Assembly: GCF_050003625.1 (NCBI RefSeq)
Contig: NC_134397.1
Coordinates: 222,580,537 to 222,644,536, forward strand
From: Haematobia irritans
Taxonomy: Eukaryota > Arthropoda > Insecta > Diptera > Muscidae
Length of the DNA: 64,000 nt
Reading direction: 5' to 3'
Position numbers and translations under genes: made by a program. Below the pieces are notes generated by a model. The model had not been told where the DNA came from and ran no database searches. It saw only the letters and a program-made list of their open reading frames with translations. Below, piece by piece: positions 58,346 to 64,000 of the stretch (position 1 is its first letter; every line of letters begins with the position of its first letter).

Positions 58346-59322
58346 CACGCTCACAAAAAATCGCCTCTGTAACATATACTCAAAAACATATTTTGCTTCA
58401 AGCATATACATTTTTGGGTATTGCCCAAACATTTATATGTTTGATCTCTTCCAATATATAATACGTTTGAAAGCATATTGGTCTAAACAATATATGTTTG
58501 GGTAGTCTAAGTTCCAAACATTTTGTATTTTTGCATCCAAATTCAATAATGTTGTCTTCCAAAAAACAGTATGTTATTATGTGAACATATAATATGTTTG
58601 GAAGCATTTTGCACCCAAAAATATTATATGCTTAAAAAAAATTCTCCCAAACAATATTGTGCTCAAAATTTTATTTAGTGATTTATATATTTACAATCAT
58701 AATGAATTATGAAAATAAACAGGTAATATAGGTGCTAACAACATAGGTTTTCGACCTGAATGCTCAAAATTTTGTTTCTGTCTAATTGTATATTCCCTCA
58801 CATCTTTCTCACTTCCAAGAGATTTTTTAGTTCTTAGCACCTTTTTCTGTAAAACAAACATTGTAGAAGAAAGTATTCACTTTTATGATTTTTTTAATTT
58901 TAATTTTACCTTTTGCCGGACGGGGATTCGAACAGCGGACCACACAGTTTGTAAGGATCAAAGAAGTAGCTGATCAATTGCCCAAGGGAAAATAAAATGT
59001 TAATTTTGTAATAACAAGCAACAACCACCAACTTAATTCAATATCGCTCCCTGTTAAATAGCGCTCCAAGCTACTAAACACATATATGTTTATAGGCTAT
59101 TTCTAAATTAATATATGTTTGCATCCAAGCATATTATATTTACAAACATTTTATGTCCCAAACATAATATGTTCTAACATATTAACATATATGTCCCAAA
59201 CATGTTATGCTAGTTTATGAACATTATATGCTTGCACTCAAAAATATTGTGTTTAAAAATTTGTGTTCCAAACATATAATGTTTATAGCCAAACATATGA
59301 AAAACAGTCTTTTTCATCCGTG
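58346..59322. mobile_element. TA-flanked element with tRNA-like module, copy 3, partly deleted
   Basis: TA at 58344-58345 and 59323-59324; ends CACGCTCACAAAAAATCGCC and, reversed, CACGGATGAAAAAGAC. AACATATAATATGTTTGGAA-type motifs fill both end regions as in 8925-10717. Only a decayed B-box part of the leftward module remains (58914-58955: GGGATTCGAACAGCGGACC), and the rightward module is gone. Confidence 0.65.
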
Positions 59323-59324
59323 TA

Positions 59325-59736
59325 GCTTGTACATAAATATATTGGCCGATTTGCACAAATTTGGATTTATTACCCACACTAATTGAACGATTTCCTATTT
59401 TATTAATAATGGGTGCAATATTAGTTGCATACAAACTCTATAGGTTCAGATTTAGTGGCATACAAACTCACTTATGCAAGACTTAAGTAGTTTTCCTTCC
59501 TTTCAGTTTCTGCAGAAATTTGTGAAAGGTTAACTTTGAGCGAGTACCGATCGTCACGTTTACTGCACCATCGATTAGTTCATAGTAATTTTGGTTTGGA
59601 GTTTCCAATTAAAAAAACTCCATTTTCAAGTTTTTAAACTCGTTAATAATTTTACGAACATTCCTCAGATTTGAAACTTCTTCGCACATATCATCATCTT
59701 GGATATCATTCGTTGCCTAATGGCCGGTTCCAAAGG
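59325..59736. other. No gene; possible tail of the interrupted family C element
   Basis: Sequence such as TTGGCCGATTTGCACAAAT just after the MITE could continue the family C element from 58343. The rest is not recognised. Confidence 0.3.
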
Positions 59737-60230
59737 TTTTGTCTTTACTTTAACAATTTTGGTATTGATTCCGAGCCAAAGACGCGGAGAATACAAGTAA
59801 GGATACTTTTCAGACACAATTCTCTTTTAAATTTGGGTTTTGTGTACTTGCTTCTAGTAAGCAAATTTAAATTGTTCGATTTTTTCAGTTTTTTTTCTTC
59901 ATATGCTATCAAAGTCCTTTAAAAACGAGTTGACGACGACTTTATTTTCTAAATTCAGACTCGACTTCCAGGAGAAATTATGCTATGTTTCAACATAGCA
60001 AAATTTCCACTTGAAGTCAAGCCTGAATTTAGAACTTTTAGGCGTCGTTAACACGTTTTTAAAGGACTTTGATAGAAAATGAAGAAAAAAGCAGTAAAAA
60101 AATCCTCAAAATAAAGCGTTGAAACAAATTTCCTATTTTTTAACGCTTTTTTGCTTTGTAGTAAAGATACAAAAAGTCAACGAATGTAAAAACGATTTAA
60201 TTAATTTTAAGGTACACAGTTTTACGTCGA
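59737..60230 (-). mobile_element. MITE F fragment with an inverted duplication
   Basis: Bases 59737-59990 match MITE F in reverse (GGTATTGATTCCGAGCCAAA, CATATGCTATCAAAGTCC). From 59991 the same segment is repeated in the opposite direction (TTTTTAAAGGACTTTGATAG at about 60055-60074), producing arms of about 94 bp around TGCTATGTTTCAACATAGCA. Both terminal repeats are missing. Confidence 0.7.
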
Positions 60231-60494
60231 ATCACTTTTCTATAAATAACAGGGTGCAAATGGACCATTTGGACTAGGAACAGACTGATGATTTTTTCGG
60301 GGCCCAAGAGCTAATATACAATTTTATACATTTGGTTGAGACATGAAGATGGTTCAGCTTCATATTGATATTTTATAACTTGAGTATTTTGAAGTAAAAT
60401 TTTATAAATTAAAATTGTTCATTTACATTTGTCGATCATCTGGAAGACTATACACCATTTCCCGTAGTTGTGTTTTGAAATTTGAATCTTACAG

Positions 60495-60627
60495 CCTGTT
60501 TCTGTATGTCGAACGAGTTCCATCGATCGACCGATATGCATAAAAACAGCTGATTTTAGGTTATAAATTCAGCTGTTTGTTTCCATTTCAGTCGATCGAT
60601 AGAGCTCGATCGACAAACAGAAACAGG
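60495..60627. mobile_element. 133-bp palindromic element
   Basis: Starts CCTGTTTCTGTATGTCGAAC and ends with the diverged reverse complement; the ~37-bp arms match at about 33 positions and contain ATCGATCGAC. An inner palindrome pairs AACAGCTGA with TTCAGCTGTT. CAG flanks both sides (60492-60494, 60628-60630), possibly a 3-bp target duplication. Superfamily unknown. Confidence 0.6.
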
Positions 60628-60639
60628 CAGTTATTTAAA

Positions 60640-61330
60640 AGCTTTTTGTGACGAATTTAAATAAATTCGAGATAGTTGGGGACAAAAGCGTTCTAATATG
60701 TGGACAGAACCAGAAAAATGTTGGAAACACTACCTAATGGAGAAATAATATGGGAATTATCCCCCTGTAAATCGAACCATCTCATTAAAACAAATTCAAT
60801 TAAATCATCAATTGCATCAATTGAATCGGAAAAATATTTTTGTTTCTGTCTAGATTATCTAAATGCATCTCATACAAACAGATGATTTTGTATAAAGAGA
60901 ATTATACAGTTATTATACTCCCATTGAAGTCTGGGGCCTCACAAATTCTCTCATTCAATATTCTCTGCTTCATGTACGATATGTGCACTCGAGGCCTTTA
61001 TAGTAGCGTTGGGTGTGTGTGTAATGGTTGGTATTGGTGTAGTTATAAACAGTACACCAGGGTACAACAAAACTTCACATATCCATCGTTTCATTCACTC
61101 AATCTGAATGAATGAATGGATAAATGAATGCACACACATACATACAGTTTGTTTGGTTTGAATGTGTGTGTGTGTATTGTAAATGGAAAATAACTAGCAA
61201 TTTATTTGTAATGTATTAAATAATATAACAATATTTTAACATTTTCATTTAAATTCGAAATAATTGTAGCAGTTGTCGTAAAAAGAGTTGTTAACAACAT
61301 TCAATCCATCAAATATTTATGGTTCATTTA
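60640..61330. other. No gene seen; simple repeats
   Basis: GTGTGTGTGTG patches at 61013 and 61163, GAATGAATGGATAAATGAATG at 61106. Short open frames at 60700-60885 and 60840-61115 are not recognised. Confidence 0.4.
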
Positions 61331-61338
61331 ACACTCAC

Positions 61339-61448
61339 CTTAGCTGCAAGTTGATATTGTATCTGGCAGATACTTTTGCCACTTGTTTCTGATGCTGATG
61401 TTGATGCTGGTTGATGATGATGATGATGATTTTGAAATAAAAATAATC
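61339..61448 (-). CDS. Candidate coding exon with splice acceptor and donor
   Basis: On the minus strand, TTTCCTTATCTCTTTTATAG ends at 61449 (acceptor) and the exon ends CTAAG followed by GTGAGTGT (donor at 61338-61331); both match consensus well. The 110-bp exon is open in two frames. One encodes QNHHHHHQPAS, then SASETSGKSICQIQYQLAAK; the other has a hydrophobic start, six isoleucines and then HQHQHQ. Alternatively translation starts at ATG 61506 upstream, giving a hydrophobic N-terminus MFTLILTIISINCFLISFIG like a signal anchor with no intron before the His run. No partner exon was found in the window and the protein is not recognised. The GAT repeat could create open frames by chance. Confidence 0.35.
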
Positions 61449-61971
61449 CTATAAAAGAGATAAGGAAACAATTAATTGATATTATGGTTAAAATCAATGT
61501 AAACATTGTTATAAATAATTCTGGGGATAATAAAGTTTTGTTCTATTATATTTAATTGGAAATAAATTGAGTAATTTTTATTGCAATTAGCAACTGAATA
61601 GGGAATATATAGAATGCATGGAATATTGGTAAGTTATAGAGAATTGTATTAAAAGCAATATCTTGGAACAATTGATTGAATTTGTATTATCTTACTTATA
61701 TATACAAACGTATTTATATATTATACAGAGAAATATAGCTATCAGTTAAATGGTTTACCCAAATAAACGGAGTAAACGGAGTAAAAATAAAAATAATTTA
61801 GAAAAAATGAAATCTCTTCCACTTTCCTTTACAAATTACGAAAATTTTTAATTTTTTTTTTGATTTTTAATGGAAAAAAAATATTTATACAAAAATATAT
61901 GCCGAAAAAAAAGAACAAAAGATAAACGATGTATAACACAAAAAATAGTTTTTAAAAAAAATATTTAATAA
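61449..61971. other. No gene seen; AT-rich, possible intron
   Basis: Apart from the alternative ATG at 61506 (minus), nothing recognisable. If the exon at 61339-61448 is real, this is the intron before it. Confidence 0.3.
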
Positions 61972-63165
61972 AGAAGTAAGTAAAGTCTAAAGTCGGGCGG
62001 GACCGACTATATTATACCCTTCACCACTATGTGAACCAAAATTTGTGTTACCATCTCAACTCCTTCAAATTTGTTGGGAGTTATTATGAAGGTTTATCTT
62101 TCCATATAAAAATAATTATATCTAAACCGATTTGGAGACAATTTTTTTGTACTTCTACAAAATCTCTAGAATTAAAATTTAAATCGACTCACACCCTGGG
62201 ATGAAATACAATGTTAGTAAAAAATATGGGAAATATAAAGCTAGAGCACTTTTAATGCAATTGTACAAAAGAGCATATATGATTTATCGGACGATACATA
62301 TGTATTCGAGATATAGGACAATTTGAGTAATCTTTACAATTTTTGCTACATAGCAGTGGCGATTTTACAAGGATATTGGTTAGATCTCTCCAAGATATGT
62401 TGTCAATTGTGGGTGGTTATATTATTATTTGGCAAAGTTGGGCGATACTTCCCTAAGTCGGAGCTTTATTTAAACCTCGACCGTTCTTTGGAAAGTCTAT
62501 CATTACAGTGTGTAGGATATGACTGCGATATAAGGAAATCATCACAGAATTTTGTGTAAAATGTATTTTGGCCATATATGTATGTATAAACCGGAAGAAC
62601 AAATATATCGAAGCTTTATCTGAATCTGAACCAATTAGATCAAAATGACACACTTCAATAGCATATTAAATATATTCTCTGTGGAAACTATCGAGTCAAT
62701 TGCAGGAAACTCCCTTTGAAAATTGGTCTAAAGTATGAAACATTCGACTATATCCCCAACTCTGGCTTATATATATGGCGTATATACATGACATGCATAG
62801 TTAGAATACTAATTATGCTACCTCTGCAAAATTTGTCGTATATGGGGGAATAACTTTGGCCTCCGTGGTCATATTAGTGCACTGAAAAAACAGTGAACCC
62901 ACCAGGAAGAAAACTTTCGGTTAATTTTAGAAAATTTTGAATATTTGTAGAAAATTTTAACTAAACAGTATTACAAACGTTGGCATCAAGCCGATGTCAT
63001 AAAAATAAGTAAATATTTTTCGACAAATTCAGGAAAATTTATTAGACATAACTAAGTTTTTTCATATAAGTTCAAATCGGACGAAAGATATATATGGGAG
63101 CTATTTTTCCAACTAATGAATTGTTGATAGGGAGCTATATCTAAATCTAAAGCGATTTCGCACAC
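61972..63165 (-). mobile_element. INE-1-like element, family C, reversed, MITE inserted
   Basis: The left end is the family 3' terminus: AAGTAAGTAAAGTCTAAAGT, hairpin GTCGGGCGGGACCGAC, TATTATACCCTTCACCAC. It contains GTGGCGATTTTACAAGGA, also found reversed at 52176-52193, linking the two family C copies. MITE G (62880-63066) interrupts a unit between CATATTAG and ATATAAGTTC. The 5' head is lacking. Confidence 0.72.
62880..63066. mobile_element. MITE G, truncated copy
   Basis: CACTGAAAAAACAGTGAACC onward matches 19899-20083 with few differences, then stops, rejoining the family C unit. The right terminal repeat is absent, so this is an internal deletion or truncation product. Confidence 0.75.
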
Positions 63166-63239
63166 ATTTTGCATATTTTACGAGAGCACCAAAACATTTG
63201 GCTGTTCGCAATTTTAAGAAAATACGTTGATAAATATGT

Positions 63240-63490
63240 TAGTGATGATAAAAAAAAAACGAATTTAAAAACGATATCATTAATTTTAAAGAATATTTCA
63301 GAATTAAGTCAAGTTGACCTTAGTCATACAACATTTTCTTTCATGTTAACATACCATATTTTAAGTCGAATCAATTCACTTTAAGGACAAAACGACTTCG
63401 TTGGAAAGTTTTTGGACTCTTCGACAAGGAAAAATTTATATCAGAGAAATCCGTCTTGTTTGCTAAGCAAAATTCGCATCCGTACCCAGC
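63240..63490 (-). mobile_element. MITE F fragment
   Basis: Reverse of part of 27337-27963 (shared, reversed: TTAAGTCAAGTTGACCTTAG, TTAAGGACAAAACGAC, GACTTCGTTGGAAAGTTTTT). Neither end is present. Confidence 0.6.
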
Positions 63491-63764
63491 AAAAACAGAG
63501 CTTCCTTTGTGATCTGGAAGTAGTGCAAACTTGGATCATATCCAATGAATTTTACATGGGCTTATCATACGATGGAAGTACTCCACTTTTGAATCCTGTG
63601 CATTACTTTAGAAGTTGTGTCTTGGAAGTTCATTTGGGTGAAGATATTTAAAAAACTAAAGCACAAAAAAATTTTTTCCAATTTCAATTTTTATTCTTAT
63701 CAGTTTTTTTTGTTAAACTTTTTCTTATTATCTAATTTTTACAAATTGAAAAACTTCTTCGCTT

Positions 63765-63835
63765 CCACCGGGGGTTGAACCTGGGTCTGTTGTCACCATA
63801 ACAAAACGCCTTAGCACACTCAGACACAAACGCCA
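63765..63835 (-). other. tRNA-like pol III promoter module, Leu/Ser-like A box
   Basis: On the minus strand it reads TGTCTGAGTGTGCTAAGGCG, similar to the D-arm/A-box of tRNA-Leu or tRNA-Ser, and later CAGGTTCAACCCCCGGTGG with a good B box (GGTTCAACCCC). It lies in sequence starting CACAAAAAAATTTTTTCC at 63663, laid out like the paired-module elements, but the right end falls outside the window. It is unlike the other modules, so it derives from a different tRNA. Confidence 0.5.
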
Positions 63836-64000
63836 TTGAACACGATGCATCAAAATGACTATTCAAATGTTTGTGTCATGAACCTAATATGACACCGCGG
63901 CATGACATTCTAAATATTTCTTGAAATGTTCTTTATTATTATGAATGAAAAAATAAAGAACGCTGGTCCAAATCTCACCAGCGGAAATTTTTTATACCAT

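Overview
The window looks like non-coding euchromatin of a higher (calyptrate, probably muscid) fly. It is AT-rich, has no bacterial gene order, and is packed with dipteran-type repeats: INE-1/DINE-1-like elements with GTCY microsatellites, TA-flanked miniature elements, a tRNA-headed SINE and a mariner. The species assignment is inference. I find no complete host gene. The only host-gene signals are a candidate promoter with a tiny first coding exon (about 14.99-15.07 kb, + strand) and a candidate exon with clean splice sites (61.34-61.45 kb, - strand). The window may therefore lie largely in introns or intergenic DNA.

Layout. 0-4 kb: a decayed non-LTR retrotransposon trace, two SINE copies, a hAT-like MITE built of CGTGAG/CTCACG motifs, and a second non-LTR remnant (RT end plus RNase H-like). 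4.7-7.1 kb: two INE-1-like elements tail to tail, forming a long inverted repeat. 8.9-10.7 kb: a TA-flanked element with two divergent tRNA-like modules. 11.5-14.9 kb: a 29-bp tandem array containing an exact 1075-bp tandem duplication. 17.1-18.4 kb: the same array family reversed, bounded by inverted GTTGCCA motifs. 18.4-20.4 kb: two MITEs. 21.5-24 kb: an INE-1-like element holding a dead mariner. 24.4-24.8 kb: a P-element-like MITE with a perfect 8-bp target duplication. 27.3-30.4 kb: MITEs and an INE-1-like element disrupted by a SINE. 33-35.4 kb: an INE-1-like element, direct repeats and a near-perfect foldback element. 37-42.7 kb: two long INE-1-like elements, one holding a tRNA-module MITE. 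44.3-48.5 kb: a 1-kb MITE and the largest 29-bp array. 50-55.8 kb: a triple nest (MITE carrying a SINE and another MITE), two INE-1-like families and more 29-bp array. 56.8-64 kb: INE-1-like elements, MITEs, an inverted MITE fragment and a third tRNA-like module at the right edge.

The elements do not form a pathway. What can be read is a history of insertions, several dated relative to each other by nesting with intact target-site duplications. The most unusual structures are the TA-flanked elements carrying paired tRNA-like modules, one of which matches the head of the local SINE; the P-like MITE; and the 29-bp repeat family that travels within bounded units and inside an INE-1-like element.
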